From: Oscillospiraceae bacterium
Lineage (GTDB): Bacteria > Bacillota_A > Clostridia > Oscillospirales > Oscillospiraceae
DNA: 12,062 bases
Direction of reading: 5' to 3'
NCBI GenBank assembly: GCA_017939025.1
Contig: JAGBAI010000101.1
Location: 1 to 12,062, forward strand
Shown here: in pieces, positions 6,461-11,947 of the stretch
How positions within the stretch are numbered: the stretch's first letter is position 1
Layout of the letters: each line of letters begins with the position of its first letter
Position numbers and translations under genes: made by a program
The notes under the pieces: generated by a model
Database searches by the model: none
What the model saw: the letters and a program-made list of their open reading frames with translations, nothing else
What the model was told of the DNA's origin: nothing

Positions 6461-6769
6461 TTATTTCACCAGCTTTTGCAGTGTCGCCACCAACTCGTCG
6501 ATGACTTCATCCTTGCCCTCCCGGATATCTCTGGCGACACAGCCCCGAATATGGCTTGCCAGCAGTTCCTTATTAAAGGCATTCACGGCGGCGTTGACGG
6601 CGGCGGACTGCACCAGAATATCCGCACAGTAGGCGTCGTTTTCCACCATCCCGCGGATGCCGCGGATCTGCCCTTCAATCCGGTTCAGCCGGTGAATCAG
6701 CTTTTTCCGTTCTTCCTCTGAGCGGTCTGTTGTTTTTCCGCAGCAGCCGCACATTTCTTTCTCAGCCAT
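6461..6769 (-). CDS. csoR: CsoR-family copper-sensing transcriptional repressor
   Basis: A 102-residue all-helical DNA-binding repressor that releases its operator on binding Cu+. The Cu(I) ligand triad is present with the family spacing: Cys48 (in AYCADIL), His73 and Cys77 (in SHIRGC). The family core RLNRIEGQIRGIRGMV (about 27-42) is also clear. A Cys-rich N-terminus (MCGCCGK, 6-11) precedes it, which some members carry and which may affect metal sensing. GGAGG (6777-6781) lies seven bases before the ATG. It is the first gene of a csoR-copA operon, and two palindromes at 6791-6834 are its probable autoregulatory sites. Related nickel (RcnR) or sulfur (CstR) sensors are less likely given the triad and copA next door. 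Confidence 0.93.
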   Translation of the reverse strand: MAEKEMCGCCGKTTDRSEEERKKLIHRLNRIEGQIRGIRGMVENDAYCADILVQSAAVNAAVNAFNKELLASHIRGCVARDIREGKDEVIDELVATLQKLVK

Positions 6770-6790
6770 GATGCTGCCTCCGTTTCTTTA

Positions 6791-6809
6791 GATACCCCGT
6801 GGGGGTATC
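6791..6809 (-). promoter_or_regulatory. CsoR-like operator 1 (perfect palindrome)
   Basis: GATACCCC and GGGGTATC flank a three-base centre (GTG), a perfect 19-base palindrome of the TACCCC/GGGGTA type bound by CsoR proteins. It covers the predicted transcription start of csoR-copA, so binding should block initiation. Confidence 0.7.
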
Positions 6810-6812
6810 TAT

Positions 6813-6841
6813 ATAATATACCCCACTAGGGTATTTGTCAA
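6813..6841 (-). promoter_or_regulatory. promoter of the csoR-copA operon
   Basis: On the minus strand a perfect TTGACA (6836-6841) is 17 bases from TATTAT (6813-6818). The start of transcription would be near 6805, inside the lower CsoR-like palindrome. Confidence 0.75.
6818..6834 (-). promoter_or_regulatory. CsoR-like operator 2 between the -35 and -10 boxes
   Basis: ATACCC and GGGTAT flank a five-base centre (CACTA). The site fills the promoter spacer, centred 26 bases from operator 1, so two CsoR assemblies on nearly the same DNA face would cover the promoter. Confidence 0.65.
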
Positions 6842-6845
6842 GGGG

Positions 6846-6874
6846 GAAAAAGCGGCCTGATTCCTCAAGCCGCT
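6846..6874 (-). terminator. intrinsic terminator after the oxidoreductase gene
   Basis: AGCGGC (6851-6856) pairs with GCCGCT (6869-6874), with additional inner pairs. On the minus strand it is followed by TTTTTCCCCC. It lies 13 bases past the oxidoreductase stop and just before the csoR promoter, separating the two units. Confidence 0.8.
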
Positions 6875-6886
6875 GAAAATGCACCG

Positions 6887-7855
6887 TTATTCGGGAAAAC
6901 GAACCATCACTTTTCCGTTGATGTGACCGCCTGATACCAATGCCAGTGCATCGCTGATCCGGGAGAGGCCAAATTCGTGGGGATCAATCTTAGGAACAAT
7001 GTGGTTTTCCTCAACAATCTGGGTAATTTTCTCCAACTGCGCCCCATCCGCCCGCACAAACAGGAACCGGTACGCCTTGCCCTGCCCTTTGGCCTTCCTG
7101 TCGTATTTTGCGCCTGCCAGCGTGAACAGAAGCCGCTTGATCAGGGGAAGCCCGTTTTTCTGTGCAAATGCGCCGTTGGGCATACCCCGCAGGCTGAGCA
7201 GAATGCCGTTTTCCTTCAGCACGGACAGCTCACGGTCAAATTCAGTATCCCCCAAAGTGTCGATAATATAATCGACGCCGGACAGGGTCTCCCAATCGTT
7301 TTCCTCTGTATATACGATATACCCATCAGCGCCGGCGGCAAGGATGGAATCCCTGGCTCTGGCGTTGCCGGACACGATGGCACGCAGCCCCAATGCCTTG
7401 GCAATGGGCACAGCCATCTGCCCGAAGCTGCCGGAGCCACCGGGAATGAAAAGGGTCTGCCCCGGCTTTGCACAAAGTTCCTCTGTGAGTGCCTGATAGG
7501 CGGTGAGTCCCGTCAGGGGAATCGCTGCCGCCGTCACAAAGTCCAGCCCCTCCGGCATCCTTGCTACCGCATTTTCGGGGATAGCTGCATATTCTGCAAA
7601 GGCGCCAAGACTGCTGATGGGCAGCCGGGAATAGACCCGGTCACAGGGCTGAAACCGGGTGACAGACTTACCAATCTTTTCCACCACACCGGCACATTCA
7701 TTCCCCAGGGTCAGGGGCATTTTGTAATCCTGAATCAGCCGGACAGCGCCGGTCAGATTGAGAATGTCCACCGGATTGACAGCCGCAGCCTTGACCCGGA
7801 TTAAAATGTCATGATCCCCGATTTCGGGAACCGGAATAGTCGGCCTTGGCATCAC
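6887..7855 (-). CDS. quinone-oxidoreductase-like MDR family NAD(P)H dehydrogenase, N-terminally truncated
   Basis: Medium-chain dehydrogenase/reductase of the zinc-independent quinone-reductase (YogA-like) type, 322 codons. The catalytic fold starts abruptly at PRPTIPVPEIGDHDILIRVK, and the nucleotide-binding loop FIPGGSGSFGQMA lies at about 137-149. GNECAGVV replaces the GHE of zinc alcohol dehydrogenases. Homologues usually have some 20-25 residues before PRPTI; here that DNA instead encodes the start of a flavodoxin-like protein in another frame. The available starts, GTG 7855 or ATG 7852, have no ribosome-binding site, so translation may rely on the overlapping upstream frame or be absent. 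It probably reduced quinones or aldehydes with NAD(P)H in the cytoplasm; function now is doubtful. It ends before a strong terminator. Confidence 0.8.
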   Translation of the reverse strand: MMPRPTIPVPEIGDHDILIRVKAAAVNPVDILNLTGAVRLIQDYKMPLTLGNECAGVVEKIGKSVTRFQPCDRVYSRLPISSLGAFAEYAAIPENAVARMPEGLDFVTAAAIPLTGLTAYQALTEELCAKPGQTLFIPGGSGSFGQMAVPIAKALGLRAIVSGNARARDSILAAGADGYIVYTEENDWETLSGVDYIIDTLGDTEFDRELSVLKENGILLSLRGMPNGAFAQKNGLPLIKRLLFTLAGAKYDRKAKGQGKAYRFLFVRADGAQLEKITQIVEENHIVPKIDPHEFGLSRISDALALVSGGHINGKVMVRFPE

Positions 7856-7958
7856 TGAGATCGATGGTCACAGTGTCCAGCTCCCAACGGCTGGTGAGAA
7901 TGCGGGCGACCTTTTCTGTACCGCCGGTGGGGCTGAAAATGATTTCTACGGTTTTCAT
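7809..7958 (-). pseudogene. flavodoxin-like protein, N-terminal fragment only
   Basis: An ATG at 7958 with GGAGG eight bases upstream opens 49 codons starting MKTVEIIFSPTGGTEKVARI. SPTGGT is the FMN phosphate-binding loop of flavodoxins, here like the N-terminus of EFR1-type flavodoxin-ferredoxin proteins. A flavodoxin needs about 140 residues or more; this frame stops at TGA (7809-7811), inside the oxidoreductase coding DNA, which it overlaps by 47 bases. The resemblance holds to about residue 41 (DLSDAKADY), after which the DNA is that of the oxidoreductase. The layout is that of a deletion joining two genes out of frame. Its start is 15 bases after the Rrf2 stop codon, so it was the second gene of that operon. 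Confidence 0.6.
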
Positions 7959-7973
7959 AAGCGTTTCCTCCAG

Positions 7974-8393
7974 TTAATGCATTCTATTTTGGATGCCGGC
8001 AATGCAGTCGGCAAGGGTTTTCTCCCCGAGAGCGCGTGCAAAGGCGTCCTCCACACCGGAAAACATTCCGCTCAATACCGGGCGGATATAATGCCCAACG
8101 ATGCACCGGTCACTGGAATTCTGGTGAATGTCCAGAAGATGGGGGTTCGGCTGCTCCATGACCGCCTGATAGATTTGCAGAAGCGTAAGCTGTTCCGGAG
8201 GGAGCAGCATGGTGTAGCCGCTGATTCCCCGGTGACCATCGACAATGCCTGCCTTTTTCAGCAACCCCAGTATTTTTCGGACATAGCTGGCATTGGTGCC
8301 AATGCTTATGGCCATCTGATCCGAGTTGATTGGGGTTGGGGATTCCGAAACGAGAATCAGGACATGCACTGCAACGGAAAACTTCGTATCCAT
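7974..8393 (-). CDS. Rrf2-family transcriptional regulator (YwnA-like)
   Basis: A 139-residue winged-helix regulator: MDTKFSVAVHVLILV starts the first helix, TNASYVRKILGLLKKAGIV (about 33-51) is the recognition region, and HRGISGY (54-60) is the wing. Only Cys97 and Cys130 are present, so the three-cysteine iron-sulfur site of IscR/NsrR is missing; it may sense redox state through thiols or another ligand. I prefer the ATG at 8393 to the in-frame ATG at 8453, because GGAG lies six bases before it and the longer form would begin within the operator and promoter. It heads an operon with the flavodoxin fragment and the oxidoreductase, and a palindrome over its transcription start suggests autorepression. 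Confidence 0.88.
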   Translation of the reverse strand: MDTKFSVAVHVLILVSESPTPINSDQMAISIGTNASYVRKILGLLKKAGIVDGHRGISGYTMLLPPEQLTLLQIYQAVMEQPNPHLLDIHQNSSDRCIVGHYIRPVLSGMFSGVEDAFARALGEKTLADCIAGIQNRMH

Positions 8394-8416
8394 ATTTCTC
8401 TCCAATCCACTTATAC

Positions 8417-8431
8417 TTGTATTAGATACAA
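8417..8431 (-). promoter_or_regulatory. palindromic operator at the Rrf2 promoter
   Basis: TTGTAT and ATACAA flank three bases (TAG), a perfect 15-base palindrome starting five bases downstream of the -10 box and covering the expected transcription start. This is where an autorepressor would sit, and the Rrf2-family product of the downstream gene is the obvious candidate. Confidence 0.6.
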
Positions 8432-8435
8432 ATAC

Positions 8436-8463
8436 ATTATATTTCAGAATCAAAAATTGTCAA
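8436..8463 (-). promoter_or_regulatory. consensus promoter of the Rrf2 operon
   Basis: On the minus strand TTGACA (8458-8463) and TATAAT (8436-8441), both perfect matches, are 16 bases apart. Confidence 0.85.
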
Positions 8464-8496
8464 GGGAATTCAAATAACGTCTCGGGCATCACCTGA

Positions 8497-8860
8497 GTTT
8501 CCAATACGCTGAACACGTTGCGTGGGGAAGTTGTTCGTTGCCTTCAAGGAGAAAGCGCATTTTCTCAAACGATGCTTGCGGGACTCATTGAGAATGCAGA
8601 AGCAAAATGTGAGGAACTGACGCAGCAGTGTGAAGAGGCAGAAACGATTGTTGCCAGCGCGCAAACGATGTTGAAAGCATTGACCAGCCAGTATGAAGAA
8701 CTGATTTCCCGGGCTGACCTCTATGACCGCGCCACCTTTGAAGCGAAAAAAGATGATTGTGAATTGCATGATCCGGCGGGGAGAGGTTTTCCGGGACTAC
8801 AAATTGAATGTGGAATTCAATTTTGATCTGAATCAGTTCCTGGACGGGCTGGATATTTAA
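8497..8860 (+). pseudogene. C-terminal remnant of a large serine recombinase, frameshifted
   Basis: The frame open from 8497 reads NTLRGEVVRCLQGESAFSQ and then a heptad-like stretch (ENAEAKCEELTQQCEEAETI), LKALTSQYEELISRADLYD and FEAKK. This is the coiled-coil tail typical of large serine site-specific recombinases in Clostridia. At the run of six A after GAAGCG (about 8745-8750) the frame breaks. Dropping one A restores MIVNCMIRRGEVFRDYKLNV and EFNFDLNQFLDGLDI, the usual end of these enzymes, with TAA at 8858-8860. The catalytic N-terminal domain is absent and no ribosome-binding site leads in. Only about 120 of some 500 or more residues remain. It marks an old integration next to the Rrf2 promoter. 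Confidence 0.75.
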
Positions 8861-8871
8861 AACCCCAAATA

Positions 8872-8966
8872 GGGGGTATCGCTCAGCCGCCTGCAGAGCG
8901 AAAAAAGATGGCAAAATTGCAGAAAAGTTCGAAAAAACAGCCATACCCCAAGCAAGCGATACCCCC
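8872..8966. repeat. 12-base inverted repeat after the recombinase remnant
   Basis: GGGGGTATCGCT (8872-8883) is the exact reverse complement of AGCGATACCCCC (8955-8966), with 71 bases between. It begins 12 bases after the recombinase stop codon, where attachment sites of serine recombinases often lie. A structured RNA is an alternative. Confidence 0.4.
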
Positions 8967-8973
8967 AACAGGG

Positions 8974-9013
8974 GAAAAGAAAAACACCTGAAATATTTCC
9001 ATTTCAGGTGTTT
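8974..9013 (-). terminator. strong intrinsic terminator downstream of the tRNA-Ala 3' fragment
   Basis: AAACACCTGAAAT (8982-8994) and ATTTCAGGTGTTT (9001-9013) form a perfect 13-base stem with a six-base loop. On the minus strand it is followed by TTCTTTT, so the run reads GTGTTTTTCTTTTCC. It lies about 24 bases past the tRNA CCA end, the normal place for a tRNA transcript to stop. Confidence 0.75.
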
Positions 9014-9036
9014 CCTAAGGCTATCTGCCATTTTCA

Positions 9037-9081
9037 TGGTGGAGATAAGCGGGATCGAACCGCGGAAGCTTTGAATGCCAT
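9037..9081 (-). pseudogene. 3' half of a tRNA-Ala(GGC), 5' half missing
   Basis: On the minus strand the sequence goes from ATGGCATTCAA (anticodon loop with GGC) through GGTTCGATCCC (T arm) and TATCTCC to ACCA, then a strong terminator. Above 9081 the D arm and 5' acceptor strand are absent. It matches 3606-3650 at 43 of 45 positions, and at both differences it carries the more tRNA-like base (discriminator A, T-loop A). A tRNA cut at the anticodon is a usual scar of integration at tRNA 3' ends. Confidence 0.6.
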
Positions 9082-9202
9082 GGCTCATGTGATACAAAAT
9101 GCAATAGATAATCCGCAAATTAACTTGAAAAACAAGAAATATTGGAAATATTGTACGCAATTATTGGACTGAAATCCAATGATTCCAATGCCTGATAATC
9201 TG

Positions 9203-9236
9203 ATTCAAGAACGAATTCAAGTATGGATTCAAGTAC
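9203..9236. repeat. TTCAAG-type phased repeats, right copy
   Basis: TTCAAGAAC (9204-9212), TTCAAGTAT (9216-9224) and TTCAAGTAC (9228-9236) repeat with an exact 12-base step. The same two variants occur at 3511-3530 next to the other tRNA-like repeat. Confidence 0.45.
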
Positions 9237-9416
9237 GCCTTTCGGTACTGATGCGTGTAATATGCATAGAATGAACTAATATACGCTTCTGTGGATGCTC
9301 AACATTCCCAGGAGTTTTTCTTGCTTTCGGGTTAAAATGATTTGCTGCTTTGGCACAATCGGCATTCCAATCTCGCTCCGATACAATGGCAGCACCAAAG
9401 TTAAGGAGGACTGACT

Positions 9417-9543
9417 ATGGATATCAACTATATCCGTATTCCGCCTATGTGGTGATCTAAATCACCTACTTCTGGGGCAGCTGTGCACAGTTTACGACAG
9501 AATCCCAGAAGGAAGGAGCATTATAATTGTTAATGACTGTTAA
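9417..9543 (+). pseudogene. possible small gene with a frameshift, or a 12-residue peptide
   Basis: AAGGAGG (about 9403-9409) stands seven bases before an ATG at 9417 that opens only MDINYIRIPPMW before TGA (9453-9455). The +1 frame from 9451 is open for 30 codons (GDLNHLLLGQLCTVYDRIPE and on) to TAA at 9541-9543. One lost or gained base near 9450 would join them into a protein of about 42 residues. I do not recognise either part. The near-ideal ribosome-binding site is the main reason to list it; a leader peptide or chance are alternatives. Confidence 0.3.
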
Positions 9544-9633
9544 GTAAATCCACATCCGCATGCTACTTTTCTGTCAATATTTGTTGAACAATGTCTGCTG
9601 AAAAATGTTGGTTAGTCCATAGTACCTCTTTGT

Positions 9634-11799
9634 TTACAAATTAAACCAACGGATTTCGTTAGCATCCAAGTGCAGTTCAAAGCTGCCGTTTTCGGTATAG
9701 ACCATGGTATCCTGAGGCACATAGGTGTTATTGACCACGCAGTACTTGCCGTTGGCAACGAAGGCATGGACTTCCACATTATAGTTGGTGGAGAACCACT
9801 TGTGCAGGATCTCTTCACCGTGGGCAGCCCACAGGATGGCGCGGTACAGGACACGGCTGTTCTCAAAGGAGTAAGGCAGACCGGAGATGTAGACGCTGCG
9901 GCCGTTGCCGAAGGCATTTGCAGCCATCTGGACTTCCTTGTCCTTTTGAACCAGGATGTCGGTACCCTCGTAAGCATAGATGCTCTTCTTGCCTTCACCG
10001 AAGTCAACCTCACCGGCAACATCCGCCAGGATGAAGTGATTGGAATTCTGCTCCCAGTTGTACTTGTCGTAGTTCAGGGTGAAGCCGGTTTCCTTTTCTA
10101 CGCCCAGAACATTTGCCAGCTGGAAGAAGTGACCCTGATACTGGTGGCCGGAGGGCTCGCCCACACCGATAAAGCCACCTCCATTGTGGACGAACTTACG
10201 GACTGCAGAGGAAATAACAGCATCCTCCCACTCTGCACCGCCGGTATGAGCAGTGTCGCCATCGCCCACATTGATGATGACATCGATGGAATCCAGGATT
10301 GCAGGATTCTTACGGATATCGTCAAAGGAGATGAATTTCACATCGAAGGGCGCGCCACTGAGGGCTTCGATGATGCCTGCATAGGAGTAGTTCTGCTTCT
10401 GGTACAGAGCATGGTGAACCATGTGGCAGCCCCATGCACGCTGCTTGCCCCAGCTGTTTAAAACAGCAACGGTCTTGACGCAGTAGGGAGTGGTGCCCTT
10501 GATGTTCTCATACAGTTCACGGAACTCATTGCAAACGGACTCCACATAGTCGATAAACGCGGGGAACTGCAGTGCCAGCTTCAAATAGCCGCCATAGCCG
10601 ATGCGATCAATGGGCTTTCGCAGGATGGCACGACGAGCCGTGACCCAGTTTTCCTTGGCTTCCTTCACGGGGTCGCCGCCCTCGTGGAAGGTATCGGGGA
10701 AGAAATAGGGCAGAAAACGGCCTTCGGTGTACTTGACGCCGGGGATATCGGAGATCAAACGCAGGGTGGAACCATTTCCAACAGAACCAACAACAGCATC
10801 CACGCCGATGGTCTTCCACTCTTCCATGAAAGGCTCGGTACCGATCCAGTGGTCGCCCAGGAACATCATGGCTTCCTTACCAAGCTCGTGGGTGATGTCC
10901 ACCATCTCCTTGGCCAGAGCCGCAACCTCACGGCGCTGGAAGGCCTGGAAGTCCTTGAACTCCCTAGAGGGAACACGGTACTGGTTGTTGTAGTAGCCCT
11001 GGTCAACAATGAATTCAGGGCGGAACTTGTAGCCAACTTCCTTCTCAAACTGCTCCAGGATGTAGGGAGACACGGAGGCGGAGTAGCCGTACCAGTCAAC
11101 ATACTTTTCCCGCTTCAGCTCGTCAAACATCAGGGTGAACTGATGGAAGAAGGTGGTGTAGCGGATGACATTGACATAGGGGTGATCTGCAATGAACTTA
11201 CGCAGCCGCTCCATGGTGAACTTGTGGGTCTTGGGCTGACGAACGTCAAAGGTGATCTGGTGTTCAAAGTTCTGCCAGTTATTGGTGACTGCATTATACA
11301 TGTGGACAGGATCCCAGATCAGGTAGGCCAGGAATGCCACGGTATACTCATGGAAGGCTTCCGGCTCGGCAATTACAACACAGCCGGTTTCTGCATGGTA
11401 GTCCCAAGCATCCGTGGAGATAGGCTCACCGATGGTACGATCCATGACTTCCCACCAGCGCTTGATGTCGTCACGGGTATTGACTTCCATCAGCTCAGGG
11501 GAAATGCCCTTCATCAGAGGGATCTCCAGAGCACCCTCGGTTGCGGTATGGAAGCCGGTCATGATGTAGCACTGCTGCACTTCCTCGGGATTGGCCTTTG
11601 CCCAGGCATTGTCCTTACGGGTGGTGTAGTAGGTGGAGTAAATCTTTGCATTCTGATTCTGCAGCTGGGCAGGGAAATCGGTGCCGTCGCAGTCGCGGAT
11701 GGCATCTGCGCCCCAGCGCTTCATGATTTCCAGCGTCTCGGGAACCACATCCAGGTCGGTGGGGATTGTTACACGGCCTCTGCTGATATTTTCATTCAT
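9634..11799 (-). CDS. lnpA: GH112 1,3-beta-galactosyl-N-acetylhexosamine phosphorylase
   Basis: A cytoplasmic phosphorylase of 721 residues that splits galacto-N-biose or lacto-N-biose with phosphate to galactose-1-phosphate and the HexNAc, saving one ATP per sugar. Hallmarks of bifidobacterial LnpA are kept: WGADAIRDCDGT (about 29-40), HEYTVAFLAYLIWDP (150-164), FTTFFHQFTLMFDE-like core (about 214-227), EAMMFLGDHWIGTEP (309-323) with the presumed catalytic Asp316, and GVKYTEGRFLPYFFPDTF. The C-terminal part has the Rossmann-like domain (VAVLNSWGKQRAW, GGGFIGVGEP). I chose the ATG at 11799 over 11853: AAGGAG (11809-11814) is nine bases before it and the conserved start GRVTIPTD follows. Family GH112 also includes a galactosyl-beta-1,4-rhamnose phosphorylase, which I cannot exclude. 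It has its own promoter. Confidence 0.92.
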   Translation of the reverse strand: MNENISRGRVTIPTDLDVVPETLEIMKRWGADAIRDCDGTDFPAQLQNQNAKIYSTYYTTRKDNAWAKANPEEVQQCYIMTGFHTATEGALEIPLMKGISPELMEVNTRDDIKRWWEVMDRTIGEPISTDAWDYHAETGCVVIAEPEAFHEYTVAFLAYLIWDPVHMYNAVTNNWQNFEHQITFDVRQPKTHKFTMERLRKFIADHPYVNVIRYTTFFHQFTLMFDELKREKYVDWYGYSASVSPYILEQFEKEVGYKFRPEFIVDQGYYNNQYRVPSREFKDFQAFQRREVAALAKEMVDITHELGKEAMMFLGDHWIGTEPFMEEWKTIGVDAVVGSVGNGSTLRLISDIPGVKYTEGRFLPYFFPDTFHEGGDPVKEAKENWVTARRAILRKPIDRIGYGGYLKLALQFPAFIDYVESVCNEFRELYENIKGTTPYCVKTVAVLNSWGKQRAWGCHMVHHALYQKQNYSYAGIIEALSGAPFDVKFISFDDIRKNPAILDSIDVIINVGDGDTAHTGGAEWEDAVISSAVRKFVHNGGGFIGVGEPSGHQYQGHFFQLANVLGVEKETGFTLNYDKYNWEQNSNHFILADVAGEVDFGEGKKSIYAYEGTDILVQKDKEVQMAANAFGNGRSVYISGLPYSFENSRVLYRAILWAAHGEEILHKWFSTNYNVEVHAFVANGKYCVVNNTYVPQDTMVYTENGSFELHLDANEIRWFNL

Positions 11800-11862
11800 T
11801 TTGGCAAACTCCTTACAGAAGTGAATTGGTGTCCTGATTTCAGATGATAACACCCATTCCTC

Positions 11863-11891
11863 ATTTTATCCGCTTATTCATCAAAAATCAA
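11863..11891 (-). promoter_or_regulatory. promoter of the GH112 phosphorylase gene
   Basis: On the minus strand TTGATT (11886-11891) and TAAAAT (11863-11868) are 17 bases apart. The leader of about 57 bases holds a small inverted repeat (GGTGT near 11828, ACACC near 11850) before AAGGAG at 11809-11814. Confidence 0.6.
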
Positions 11892-11913
11892 TACAGATTT
11901 CAAAATATTCCTG

Positions 11914-11941
11914 ACAAACAGGGAGGGAATGATCCCTCCCT
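11914..11941 (-). terminator. hairpin terminator after the right-edge membrane protein gene
   Basis: AGGGAGGGA (11920-11928) and TCCCTCCCT (11933-11941) form a perfect nine-base stem with a four-base loop. On the minus strand it is followed by GTTTGT, a weak T run. It separates the right-edge gene from the GH112 promoter. Confidence 0.6.
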
Positions 11942-11947
11942 ACTGTA

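Larger units (their letters stand above)
3606..9081. mobile_element. possible remnant integrative segment bounded by tRNA-Ala-derived direct repeats
   Basis: Two 45-base direct copies (3606-3650 and 9037-9081, two mismatches) match the 3' half of tRNA-Ala, a favourite attachment site of integrases. Between them are copper-resistance genes, a regulator with broken redox genes and the tail of a serine recombinase. No intact integrase or conjugation gene is present. Orientation is not a simple attL/attR pair: the fuller left copy has its 5' half inside the segment, and the right copy has its terminator inside. Two separate events, or later rearrangement, are equally possible. Confidence 0.25.
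9082..9633. other. 552-base stretch without a convincing intact gene
   Basis: From 9082 to 9416 I see no supported gene, only TTCAAG-type repeats at 9203-9236 and AT-rich DNA. A minute reading frame with a strong ribosome-binding site starts at 9417. Between 9542 and 9633, downstream of the GH112 gene, no clear hairpin terminator is visible. Confidence 0.6.

Noticed and set aside
6977..7804. 275-codon plus-strand open frame opposite the oxidoreductase
   Set aside because: The minus strand has a clear nucleotide-binding MDR protein; the plus frame is a shadow.
8585..9160. 191-codon minus-strand open frame
   Set aside because: It crosses the recombinase remnant, a terminator and the tRNA fragment and has no coherent domain.
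9041..9172. Plus-strand frame reading GDKRDRTAEALNAM and on to a stop, also found at 3611
   Set aside because: This protein-like string is the antisense reading of a tRNA-Ala 3' half, a known source of spurious proteins; the tRNA explains it better.
10684..11847. 387-codon plus-strand open frame opposite the GH112 gene
   Set aside because: The opposite strand is a convincing full-length phosphorylase; this frame has no domain or ribosome-binding site.
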